DNA of 33,461 nucleotides, from positions 1-33,461 of the forward strand of contig JAGHTX010000184.1 of NCBI GenBank assembly GCA_018065105.1, written 5' to 3'. The translations under genes were made by a program, and so were the position numbers. The notes beneath the pieces are model-generated. The model was not told the DNA's origin, searched no databases, and saw only the letters and a list, made by a program, of their open reading frames with translations. This document shows positions 16,271-23,038 of the stretch, in pieces. Origin of the DNA: Bacillota bacterium. GTDB lineage: Bacteria > Bacillota_I > Bacilli_A > Erysipelotrichales > Erysipelotrichaceae. Position 1 is the first letter of the stretch. Each line of letters opens with the position of its first letter.

Positions 16271-16783
16271 TTAAAAGAGAGAGATTTGTTCGTTTTCCTC
16301 TTTTGAATACACAGCTTCTGGAACATAAGTGCTTATATCTTTGCCCAAAAGCCAGGCATCGGCCATCTTTTTCGAAAGGACAAAGGGCATGCGATCGTGT
16401 ATTTCTTTCATGGAAGCGTTTGGCTTTGTGGTAATGATCACAAACTCTTCTTCGTTTTTTAATCCAGCTAAAAATAAAATGGATTCTTGAAAGAATTCGT
16501 GTTCCATACCCGAAAAGTCTTTTTCAAAAAAAGTGGAAGCGGGTATAATACAGCGCTCTAAATGTTTAAAAGAAAATCTTTCCTGCAGGGTTTCCAAGCG
16601 TGCGTTGATGATCAAACTTTGTTTCATCAAACCAAAGCGCTGTTTAGAAAATTCAATACGCCCTGGATAGGAAATCACCAGGGTTTGCATGGTAGGTTTT
16701 ACTTCCATTTCTTCGAGTTCAAAATTTACTTTGTCTTTATAGCGACGAATAACATTCTCGCCAATCTGTATTTTGTAGCACAT
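16271..16783 (-). CDS. SRAP (HMCES/YedK) family abasic-site protein
   Basis: 170 residues, shorter than the usual ~220. It keeps all SRAP active-site positions: Cys2 directly after Met, which forms the DNA-protein crosslink to abasic sites, Asn60 and Arg62 in NARLET, Glu87 in FFEK, and His129 in the HDRMP motif. The family shields abasic sites in single-stranded DNA during replication and in the SOS response. Cys2 must follow the initiator Met, which confirms the start. That start has no RBS but an extended -10 box six bases upstream. It is divergent from the HD gene across only 43 bases. Confidence 0.88.
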   Translation of the reverse strand: MCYKIQIGENVIRRYKDKVNFELEEMEVKPTMQTLVISYPGRIEFSKQRFGLMKQSLIINARLETLQERFSFKHLERCIIPASTFFEKDFSGMEHEFFQESILFLAGLKNEEEFVIITTKPNASMKEIHDRMPFVLSKKMADAWLLGKDISTYVPEAVYSKEENEQISLF

Positions 16784-16789
16784 ATCTAA

Positions 16790-16798
16790 ATTTTACCA
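16790..16798 (-). promoter_or_regulatory. Extended -10 box six bases before the SRAP start
   Basis: On the minus strand TGGTAAAAT, then TTAGAT, then ATG: the same spacing as at 14640 and 19698. No Shine-Dalgarno sequence. Confidence 0.55.
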
Positions 16799-16826
16799 TA
16801 TACTAGTCTTGTTGAGGTAAACAGAT

Positions 16827-17375
16827 ATGAAAATGAACACATATTCCGGAAAACGTTTTGATCCAATGAAAATGACAAAAGAGGATATTGATGCCAACGA
16901 TATTTGTCACGCTCTTAGCTTATTATGTCGAGGCGCTGGCCAGATTCGCTGGTTTTATAGTGTAGGAGAACATTCTCTAAATTGTATGAAAGAAGCCAAA
17001 GCGAGATGCTATTCTACAAGAGTTGTACTTGCTTGCTTGTTACACGATAGCAGTGAGGCATATTTGGCCGATGTGATTCGTCCTATTAAGAAACATCTTC
17101 AAAATTATAATGAAATTGAAGATATGGTATTAAAAACAATTTTGGAACATTTTGGTCTTGTACTCACACAAGAAGAAACAGCGCTTTGGAAGCAGGTGGA
17201 TAACGACTTACTGGAAAATGAATTAAAAGTTCTCATGCCAGGAGCTGAAGTGATAGAACCGGTACAACTTGCCAGTGTTCCTAATTTTACTTTCCGTCCT
17301 TTTATAGAGGTGGAAAAGGAATTAAAAGAGAATATTGAACTTTTAAGTGCCTTATTATTTACAGAGAAACAATAA
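16827..17375 (+). CDS. HD-domain phosphohydrolase (YfbR-like)
   Basis: 182 residues with a metal-dependent HD fold. The ligands are His49 in VGEHSLNC and the HD pair His73-Asp74 in LLHDSSEAYLADVIRPIK, with Glu77 and Asp82 also conserved. It resembles the YfbR-type 5'-nucleotidases that act on deoxynucleoside monophosphates. A nucleotide-pool role beside an abasic-site protein would make sense, but that link is inference. The start ATG 16827 is supported by GAGGT seven bases upstream; TATACT at 16799-16804 is a possible -10. Confidence 0.85.
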   Translation: MKMNTYSGKRFDPMKMTKEDIDANDICHALSLLCRGAGQIRWFYSVGEHSLNCMKEAKARCYSTRVVLACLLHDSSEAYLADVIRPIKKHLQNYNEIEDMVLKTILEHFGLVLTQEETALWKQVDNDLLENELKVLMPGAEVIEPVQLASVPNFTFRPFIEVEKELKENIELLSALLFTEKQ

Positions 17376-17469
17376 AATTTGTGAATGAAATTCAAATCTG
17401 AAACTTTGTATAAATTAGTGAAAGAAATCCATTATAATACAAGTAATGTAGTAGAAATGAGGTAACATT

Positions 17470-18504
17470 ATGCGAGGAAATAAATTAGTTGTTGGATATA
17501 TTGGAAATGGTAAGAGTACCAATCGTTACCATATGCCATTCATTCTTCAAAGACCGGATACATTTGTGGTAAAAACAATCTACAATCCTAGAATTCACCA
17601 CGATGTATGGAAAGCGGTTGAAGGGGTTAACTATACGACAAATATCGATGATATTTTAAAAGATGAAGAAATTGATTTAGTGTGTGTTTGTACCATGCAT
17701 CCTCTTCACTATTCTTATACCAAACAAGTTTTAGAAGCAGGAAAAAACTGCTTGTGTGAAAAGCCTTTTACACAAACGAGCGAAGAAGCAAAAGAATTGT
17801 TTGCGTTAGCCAAAGAAAAAGGATTGTTCCTATCCGCCTATCAAAATCGTCGTTACGATTCGGATTTCTTAACGGTACAAAAGGTCATTGAATCGGGTGT
17901 ATTGGGAGACATTTTAGAATTGGAAATGCACTTTGATTACTATCGTCCAGAAACTCCAGAAAGTGTAAAAGAGTTCTCTCCATATATGTCCTATCTATAT
18001 GGACACGGATGTCATACTCTTGATCAGGTAATTTCTTATTTTGGAAAACCAGATTCGATTCACTACGATGTTAGACAATTATTAGGACCAGGAAGAATGA
18101 ACGATTACTTTGATTTGGACTTATATTACGGTATTACCAAAGTATCGGTAAAATCTTCGTATTTCCGTGTAAAAGAACGTCCTTCTTTTGTCGTTTATGG
18201 AAAGAAGGGAATGTTTGTCAAACAAACAAAAGATCGTCAGGAAGCGCACTTAAAAGAATTCTACATGCCAACCAATAAAGATTTTGGAAAAGATTTACCA
18301 GAACATTATGGTGTTCTAACTTACTACGATGACCAGGGGCTTTTCCATGAAGAAAAGGTAATCAGTGTACAAGGCGATTACGCGAGAGTATACGATGGAA
18401 TCTATGAGTGTATCGTGAATGGAAAAGAACAGGTAATCAAGCCAGAAGAAACCATTCTTCAACTTGAAATGTTGGAAACAGGAGTCAAATTGTGCAAAGG
18501 TTAA
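17470..18504 (+). CDS. Gfo/Idh/MocA-family NAD(P)-dependent oxidoreductase
   Basis: 344 residues. The N-terminal Rossmann fold begins at VVGYIGNGKSTNRYHMPFIL. The conserved CEKPF motif (near residue 97) provides the catalytic Lys. The C-terminal domain (from ~125) is the usual alpha/beta substrate-binding domain with YGHGCHTLDQV. It probably oxidises or reduces a sugar or sugar derivative. The next gene, an MFS transporter, starts within its last codons, so uptake and oxidation of one substrate may be linked. TATAAT lies at 17433-17438 and an RBS-like GAGGT before ATG 17470. Confidence 0.9.
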   Translation: MRGNKLVVGYIGNGKSTNRYHMPFILQRPDTFVVKTIYNPRIHHDVWKAVEGVNYTTNIDDILKDEEIDLVCVCTMHPLHYSYTKQVLEAGKNCLCEKPFTQTSEEAKELFALAKEKGLFLSAYQNRRYDSDFLTVQKVIESGVLGDILELEMHFDYYRPETPESVKEFSPYMSYLYGHGCHTLDQVISYFGKPDSIHYDVRQLLGPGRMNDYFDLDLYYGITKVSVKSSYFRVKERPSFVVYGKKGMFVKQTKDRQEAHLKEFYMPTNKDFGKDLPEHYGVLTYYDDQGLFHEEKVISVQGDYARVYDGIYECIVNGKEQVIKPEETILQLEMLETGVKLCKG

Positions 18505-19646
18505 AAGACCATTATTTATTTCATGCCGGAATATCCTGCTTCTTCTATTTGGCCTATGGAGCCTTTAACGTAGTCTTGAGCATGTATTGCCAGGACATTG
18601 GAATGAGTGCTTCCCAGATTGCCTATATCGTATCTTTTTCGCCTTTTATCTCGATTATTACCCAGCCTTATTTTGGGTATTTAGCCGATAAATGGAAATC
18701 GTGTCGAAAAGTGGCAATCTTACTGATGGCTCTGACTGCCATTTGTATGGTGGAGTTTGCGATTAGTTTGAATTTCTGGATACTTCTCCTATCCAGTGGA
18801 TTTGTGCTAGGCTTTTTAAATGCCGTTACTCCATTAACCGATCGTATCGGGGTGGCTTCTCCTTATGATTTTGGGAAAATCCGCTTATGGGGATCCATTG
18901 GCTATGCCATCATGGCCCAAATTTCCGGTATTCTATATCAATACATTTCGCCATTTTCCAACTTTATTGTGGGAGTGTTAGGATCTATTCTAACCATTTT
19001 ATGTATCTATATGGTTAGTGATCCAAAACTGGATGAAAGTACATCCAAAGAAAAGAGCATTTCTTTATTAGAAGGAATGAAGGTTTTGGTACACAATAAG
19101 GACTTTATGGTCTTTTTGGTGATCTCCTTCTTTTTTTGGGGAGCTTGTTCGGCAAACTTTAACTACCTTTCTATTTTTATTCGATCTTTAGGAGGAAGTG
19201 CGAGTCAGGTTGGAACATATCAGCTTTGTGCTACCTTGTTTGAAATTCCGATGATCCTTGCGACCGATTTTCTAATCAAAAAGATACCGTATCGAAAGAT
19301 TATGATGTTCTCGATTTTGGCAAGTGTCGTAAATTTTGCCTGGTATGCCACATTACCCAGTGTTAGTATGATTATTATGGTATTTGTCTTTAAGGGATTT
19401 TCTACCATCTTATTCACGATGATTACGGTAAGAATGGTTATCCAAATGGTTCCTAGCACGTATGTATCCAGTGCCTACGGAATCCAGAGTATGTTAGGAA
19501 GAGGACTAGGAGCGATGTTGTTTCAGTTAGCCGGAGGAAGAATCATCGATATGTTTAATATGTCGATTTTCTATGTGTTCTTGGCTATTGGCGCCATACT
19601 CGCTTTCTTATGTACTTTCTTATTTAAAATGAATCAACAAGTATAG
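18492..19646 (+). CDS. MFS transporter (LacY/nucleoside-symporter-like)
   Basis: 384 residues, about 12 transmembrane helices. The loop between helices 2 and 3 reads FGYLADKWKSCRK, the MFS signature, and the FGKIRLWGSIGYA segment is typical of the MFS_1-like/oligosaccharide-proton group. The start is GTG 18492, supported by AGGAG at 18480-18484. It overlaps the oxidoreductase gene by 13 bases and is translationally coupled to it. The substrate is likely a sugar or polyol, by inference from its partner. Confidence 0.88.
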   Translation: MQRLKDHYLFHAGISCFFYLAYGAFNVVLSMYCQDIGMSASQIAYIVSFSPFISIITQPYFGYLADKWKSCRKVAILLMALTAICMVEFAISLNFWILLLSSGFVLGFLNAVTPLTDRIGVASPYDFGKIRLWGSIGYAIMAQISGILYQYISPFSNFIVGVLGSILTILCIYMVSDPKLDESTSKEKSISLLEGMKVLVHNKDFMVFLVISFFFWGACSANFNYLSIFIRSLGGSASQVGTYQLCATLFEIPMILATDFLIKKIPYRKIMMFSILASVVNFAWYATLPSVSMIIMVFVFKGFSTILFTMITVRMVIQMVPSTYVSSAYGIQSMLGRGLGAMLFQLAGGRIIDMFNMSIFYVFLAIGAILAFLCTFLFKMNQQV

Positions 19647-19670
19647 GACCCAAGGGTCCTATTTTCTTTT
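19644..19670 (+). terminator. Terminator after the MFS gene
   Basis: Stem TAGGACC with GGTCCTA, loop CAAG, then a T-rich tract (TTTTCTTTT). It overlaps the stop codon. Confidence 0.85.
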
Positions 19671-19682
19671 TAAAAAAGGTTA

Positions 19683-19691
19683 TGATAAAAT
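19683..19691 (+). promoter_or_regulatory. Extended -10 box six bases before the rhodanese-TtcA start
   Basis: TGATAAAAT (TGn plus TAAAAT at 19686-19691), then GATTCC, then ATG 19698. No Shine-Dalgarno sequence; predicted leaderless. Confidence 0.55.
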
Positions 19692-19697
19692 GATTCC

Positions 19698-20813
19698 ATG
19701 AAAATTAGTATAGAAGAAATGAAACAAAAGAAAATCGATACGTATTGTATCGTAGATATTCGTGCGAAACAGGAAGCACAAAAGAATCCGATTCTTAATG
19801 CCATTCAAATGAGTGAAAAAGAAGCAATAGATACGGATTTTGAAAAATGTCCTGTGTTTGTGTGTCGTAATGGGACAATTGCGCAAAGAGTCAGTGCCTT
19901 ATTCGAAGAACAAGGAAAGGAAGCGTATTATCTGGAAGGGGGATATTTTTCCATTGTGATGGATAAACTGGCCCAAAAGGATGAAGATTTTTATAAGAAG
20001 GTCGAACGAAGCATTATTAAGAAGTTTCGTCCAAAAATCTGGTCCAAGTTTACCAAAGCTCTAAAAGAGTACAAGCTAGTCAACGAAGGAGATTGTGTAG
20101 GGGTTTGTATCTCGGGTGGAAAAGATTCCATGTTGATGGCTAAATTGTTTCAAGAGTTACACGATCATACCAATGTGCCTTTTGATGTCAAATTCATTGT
20201 GATGGATCCAGGGTACAGTCCAGAGAATCGTCGTGTGATTGAAGAAAACTGTCGTAAGCTTCATATTCCTATTGATATTTATGAAACCGATATTTTTGAG
20301 AATGTGGTCCACATTCAAAAAAGTCCTTGTTACATTTGTGCCCGAATGCGAAGAGGACATCTATATGCCTTTGCGGAAAAGCTAGGTTGTAACAAGATTG
20401 CCTTGGGGCATCATTATGACGATGTGATTGAAACCATTCTGATGTCCATGTTGTATGGAGGACAGGTGCAGACAATGATGCCAAAACTGCATTCGACCAA
20501 CTTTGGAAATATGGAGATCATTCGTCCTTTGTACTTTATTCGAGAAGACGATATCAAGCATTGGGCAAGATATAATGATTTATACTTTATTCAATGTGCT
20601 TGTAAATTTACGGATGATTATACAACAAGTGGAGATGAACATGCTTCCAAGCGTCAGGAAATCAAACATTTGATTCAGGAATTAAAAGAAGTGAATCCGT
20701 TTGTGGAAGCTAATATTTTCAAGAGTGTTGAGAACGTCAATCTAGAAACGGTCATTGCGTATAAAACGGATGAAGGGGTCCATCATTTTTTAGACGATTA
20801 TGATAAAAAATAA
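19698..20813 (+). CDS. Rhodanese domain fused to a TtcA-type tRNA thiolase
   Basis: 371 residues. Residues 1-~92 are a short rhodanese-like domain (CIVDIRAKQEAQ; active-site loop VCRNGTIAQRV; YYLEGGY). From ~105 follows an ATP-pyrophosphatase with the PP-loop SGGKDS at 139-144, then CYIC (Cys211/Cys214), LGHHYDDVIET, and Cys300/Cys302. TtcA enzymes use three Cys to hold an iron-sulfur cluster and thiolate C32 of tRNA. The spacing here fits Cys211, Cys214 and Cys300 or Cys302. The fused rhodanese would supply sulfur as a persulfide in cis. Other TtcA/TtuA-like thiolation targets are possible. It overlaps the patatin gene by 14 bases. Confidence 0.82.
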   Translation: MKISIEEMKQKKIDTYCIVDIRAKQEAQKNPILNAIQMSEKEAIDTDFEKCPVFVCRNGTIAQRVSALFEEQGKEAYYLEGGYFSIVMDKLAQKDEDFYKKVERSIIKKFRPKIWSKFTKALKEYKLVNEGDCVGVCISGGKDSMLMAKLFQELHDHTNVPFDVKFIVMDPGYSPENRRVIEENCRKLHIPIDIYETDIFENVVHIQKSPCYICARMRRGHLYAFAEKLGCNKIALGHHYDDVIETILMSMLYGGQVQTMMPKLHSTNFGNMEIIRPLYFIREDDIKHWARYNDLYFIQCACKFTDDYTTSGDEHASKRQEIKHLIQELKEVNPFVEANIFKSVENVNLETVIAYKTDEGVHHFLDDYDKK

Positions 20814-21717
20814 ACAGAAAATTTATTCCGATTGGGAAAATCTTCCCAAAGGACATTTAACAGGAGATATTCAAGAAGGCTGTCTTGTGGTAGAAGGCGG
20901 TTCTTTTCGAGGACTCTACAATCAGGGTGTATTGGATGCATTACTATTAAACAATATTCATATGCAGACCGTGATTGGTGTCAGTGCAGGAGCTATGTCA
21001 GGAAGTGCCTATGTAGCTGGTCAACTTGGTAGAGCCATTCGTATGAATCTAAGATATCGTCACGATTCTGAATATATTGGTCTGAAAGCTTTAAAAAAGT
21101 GTGGCAGTGTATTAAATATTGACTACATTTTTCATGCTCGAGAAGGCATTGAAGGCTTTGATTTAAAACAATTTAAAAATATAAAGAATCGTCGTTTTGT
21201 AGCCGTGGCAACCAATTGTGAAACCGGAATGCCAGAGTTTTTTGAAAATGACAATTGTGAAGATATAAGAAAAGCGATTGTGGCTTCGGCTTCCATGCCG
21301 TATGTTTCTCCTATGCGTATGGTAGAAGGAAAAAAGTGTTTGGATGGAGGTTGTAGTTTAAGTATTCCGTATAAATGGACTTTGGATCGTAATTTTGAAA
21401 AAATCGTTGTTATTAAAACCCAGGATCGAAGTTTTCGTAAACAAGAAAAAGAATCTACAGCTGCTGAAGTATTCTATAAAAACTATCCTGCCTTTTCCAA
21501 GGTTTTAAAAAATAGAAATTATGCCTATAATCAGGCATGCGATGAGATTGACCAGTTAGAGAAAGAAGGCAGAATTTTTGTGTTGGCTCCTTCTAAACCA
21601 TTGTCCATTTCTCGTTTAGAGAGTGATGTAGAAAAACTGGGAGACCTGTATTGGCTAGGATATAAAGACACGATGGCCGTTATGAAAGATTTAAAACAAT
21701 ATTTGAATATAAAATAA
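20800..21717 (+). CDS. Patatin-like phospholipase
   Basis: 305 residues with the patatin Ser-Asp dyad: oxyanion loop EGGSFRGLY (32-40), GVSAG with nucleophile Ser62, and DGG with Asp182. It resembles the YjjU group of cytoplasmic patatin-like acyl hydrolases, which act on phospholipid or acyl esters. There is no signal peptide. The start ATG 20800 overlaps the rhodanese-TtcA gene by 14 bases, so it is probably read from the same mRNA. A functional link with tRNA thiolation is not obvious. Confidence 0.87.
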   Translation: MIKNKQKIYSDWENLPKGHLTGDIQEGCLVVEGGSFRGLYNQGVLDALLLNNIHMQTVIGVSAGAMSGSAYVAGQLGRAIRMNLRYRHDSEYIGLKALKKCGSVLNIDYIFHAREGIEGFDLKQFKNIKNRRFVAVATNCETGMPEFFENDNCEDIRKAIVASASMPYVSPMRMVEGKKCLDGGCSLSIPYKWTLDRNFEKIVVIKTQDRSFRKQEKESTAAEVFYKNYPAFSKVLKNRNYAYNQACDEIDQLEKEGRIFVLAPSKPLSISRLESDVEKLGDLYWLGYKDTMAVMKDLKQYLNIK

Positions 21718-21740
21718 ATGGAGCGTCAATTCGCTCCATT
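21717..21740. terminator. Shared terminator between patatin and Rpn-tail genes
   Basis: Stem AATGGAGCG (21717-21725) with CGCTCCATT (21732-21740), 6-nt loop. The arm at 21732-21740 and the loop contain the last codons and stop of the minus-strand tail gene. T-rich sequence follows on the minus strand. Confidence 0.7.
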
Positions 21741-21947
21741 CATTATGTTGGATATTTCCTCTACTGTATAACCTAATAGTTTAGCCGCTTCTTCAAAAGA
21801 ATAGTTGCCATTCTTCATAAGATTTTTCATGCTTTTGATACATTCTTCTTCTTTTCCTTCAGTTTTTCCTTTAATTTTTCCTTGTTCTAAGTATTCCTTT
21901 TTAAAGCTTTCCATTGTAGCTTGTTCATCGTATTCTGTAAGAACCAT
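21726..21947 (-). CDS. Free-standing copy of the Rpn C-terminal tail (candidate antitoxin)
   Basis: 73 residues, starting MVLTEYDEQATMESFKKEY. It matches the last ~79 residues of the neighbouring Rpn nuclease: 56 of 61 aligned residues are identical, apart from one 4-residue gap in the EGK-rich linker. It then diverges for the last 12. The likely start is ATG 21947 with GAGGTG six bases upstream, the same spacing as the internal start of the nuclease gene. It begins 23 bases after the nuclease stop. In characterised Rpn systems the C-terminal fragment, made from an internal start, blocks the toxic full-length nuclease. This would be an independently encoded version. It could also be a non-functional remnant of a tandem duplication. 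Confidence 0.65.
   Translation of the reverse strand: MVLTEYDEQATMESFKKEYLEQGKIKGKTEGKEEECIKSMKNLMKNGNYSFEEAAKLLGYTVEEISNIMNGAN
21765..21947 (-). repeat. Partial tandem duplication, copy A
   Basis: 61 codons closely matching 22016-22210 on the same strand. Copy A lacks four codons of the Glu-Gly-Lys linker. The similarity starts at the RBS-ATG region and ends at the Gly-Tyr-Thr codons. Confidence 0.85.
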
Positions 21948-21970
21948 AGTTATCACCTCTTATATGCGTA

Positions 21971-22210
21971 TCAGGATTGGAGAATCTTATCTTTGTATGG
22001 AAGGACTTCATCAAGGGTGTAGCCTAATAGTTTAGCGGCTTCTTCAAAAGAATAGTTACCATTCTTCATAAGATTTCTCATGTTTTTGATACATTCTTCT
22101 TCTTTTCCTTCAATTTTTCCTTCAGTTCTTCCTTTAATTTCTCCTTGTTCCAAGTATTCCTTTTTAAAGCTTTCCATTGTAGCTTGTTCATCGTATTCTG
22201 TAAGACACAT
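21971..22210 (-). CDS. Predicted internal translation product of the Rpn gene (RpnS-like, 79 aa)
   Basis: Within the Rpn frame, ATG 22210 (Met224, MCLTEYDEQ) has GAGGTG at 22217-22222 on the minus strand, exactly six bases upstream. This is the arrangement described for E. coli rpn genes, where the short C-terminal product antagonises the long one. The internal RBS and ATG are seen directly; the function is inferred by analogy. Confidence 0.55.
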   Translation of the reverse strand: MCLTEYDEQATMESFKKEYLEQGEIKGRTEGKIEGKEEECIKNMRNLMKNGNYSFEEAAKLLGYTLDEVLPYKDKILQS

Positions 22211-22879
22211 ATCGAACACCTCGCTTCTATGTTTAACTAGAAAATCAGACATAACGTGTTGCTTGATACATTGGTCTATCGTTTCTCGTATCGCAACGGT
22301 TCGATCCCATCCTTTTCTAAGATACTCTTTCATGAGATTTACAAATGTCATGTAATCTGCCAATGGCTTACATCTTTGAAGTAATTCTTCATTTTTTCCT
22401 GGATTGATGTTGTAGGCTAAGACGGTCCATTCAAAGTTTTGGGATAAACCTTCTATTTCAAATAGAGAAGATAAAGTATACGTGCATACAGCGCTGACTT
22501 CTGTATTTCCATTATACAATACAATGCAGTTGGGTGCGGGAAATTTTAATGGTGTGGAGCTATAAATATTGAGATGATTCGTGCTGATAAAAGTTTCGTA
22601 AAATCTGGAACTATACAATAGAGCTCGAATAGGCATATTAGGATTGATTGTACTTTGATGTTCGATTAAAAAAAATTGACCATCTATTAAGAAAGATAAA
22701 TCATTTTTCATACGCATATAGAGCACATCCTCTATGGTGGTGATGGTCAGATCGTCGATATTGGTGTAGTTGGAATTGTTTAGAGCGTTATACAAAGCTA
22801 AAACATTTTCTTTTTGTTCTTCGCAAAAATACTTTCTAAATAACGTATCTTTGACTTTCTTGTTTGATGTAATTGGCAT
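21971..22879 (-). CDS. Rpn-family PD-(D/E)XK nuclease (recombination-promoting nuclease/putative transposase)
   Basis: 302 residues. The N-terminal domain has the family's KDTLFRKYF start and the nuclease core: Asp60, DGQFFLIEHQSTINPN with Asp66, Glu73 and Gln75, then RALLYSSRFYE. The C-terminal part contains the repeated EQGEIKGRTEG charged linker and the helical SFEEAAKLLGYT end, common in this family. AGGAGG sits seven bases before ATG 22879. Rpn proteins are DNA endonucleases implicated in RecA-independent recombination and anti-phage defence. Inside the gene, at ATG 22210 (residue 224), an RBS stands ready to make the tail alone. Confidence 0.87.
   Translation of the reverse strand: MPITSNKKVKDTLFRKYFCEEQKENVLALYNALNNSNYTNIDDLTITTIEDVLYMRMKNDLSFLIDGQFFLIEHQSTINPNMPIRALLYSSRFYETFISTNHLNIYSSTPLKFPAPNCIVLYNGNTEVSAVCTYTLSSLFEIEGLSQNFEWTVLAYNINPGKNEELLQRCKPLADYMTFVNLMKEYLRKGWDRTVAIRETIDQCIKQHVMSDFLVKHRSEVFDMCLTEYDEQATMESFKKEYLEQGEIKGRTEGKIEGKEEECIKNMRNLMKNGNYSFEEAAKLLGYTLDEVLPYKDKILQS
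22016..22210 (-). repeat. Partial tandem duplication, copy B
   Basis: 65 codons in the 3' part of the Rpn gene, matching copy A at 21765-21947. Confidence 0.85.
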
Positions 22880-23003
22880 AATATCCTCCTCAAATACATT
22901 CTAAAAAATCATTCTTACAAAAAAATGATATTTGGATATTTTCTAAAAAAACTTTCAGTATGTTCTTCTGCCATAAATAGTGCGCACATAGTCGATATAG
23001 TTA

Positions 23004-23012
23004 TGATAGAAT
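23004..23012 (+). promoter_or_regulatory. Extended -10 promoter of the helicase gene
   Basis: TGATAGAAT (TGn plus TAGAAT at 23007-23012). Here a leader with AAGGAGG follows, so unlike the similar boxes at 14640, 16783 and 19698 this mRNA is not leaderless. Confidence 0.5.
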
Positions 23013-23038
23013 GATTAAGTAAGAAGGAGGCGATTCTC

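Noticed and set aside
21726-22879. Insertion sequence at the Rpn locus
   Set aside because: Despite the transposase-like family name I see no terminal inverted repeats or target-site duplication; the gene is a nuclease with a tandem partial copy.
22900-22945. ATCATT/AATGAT repeat upstream of the Rpn gene
   Set aside because: Short A/T-only repeat of a kind expected by chance in this base composition.
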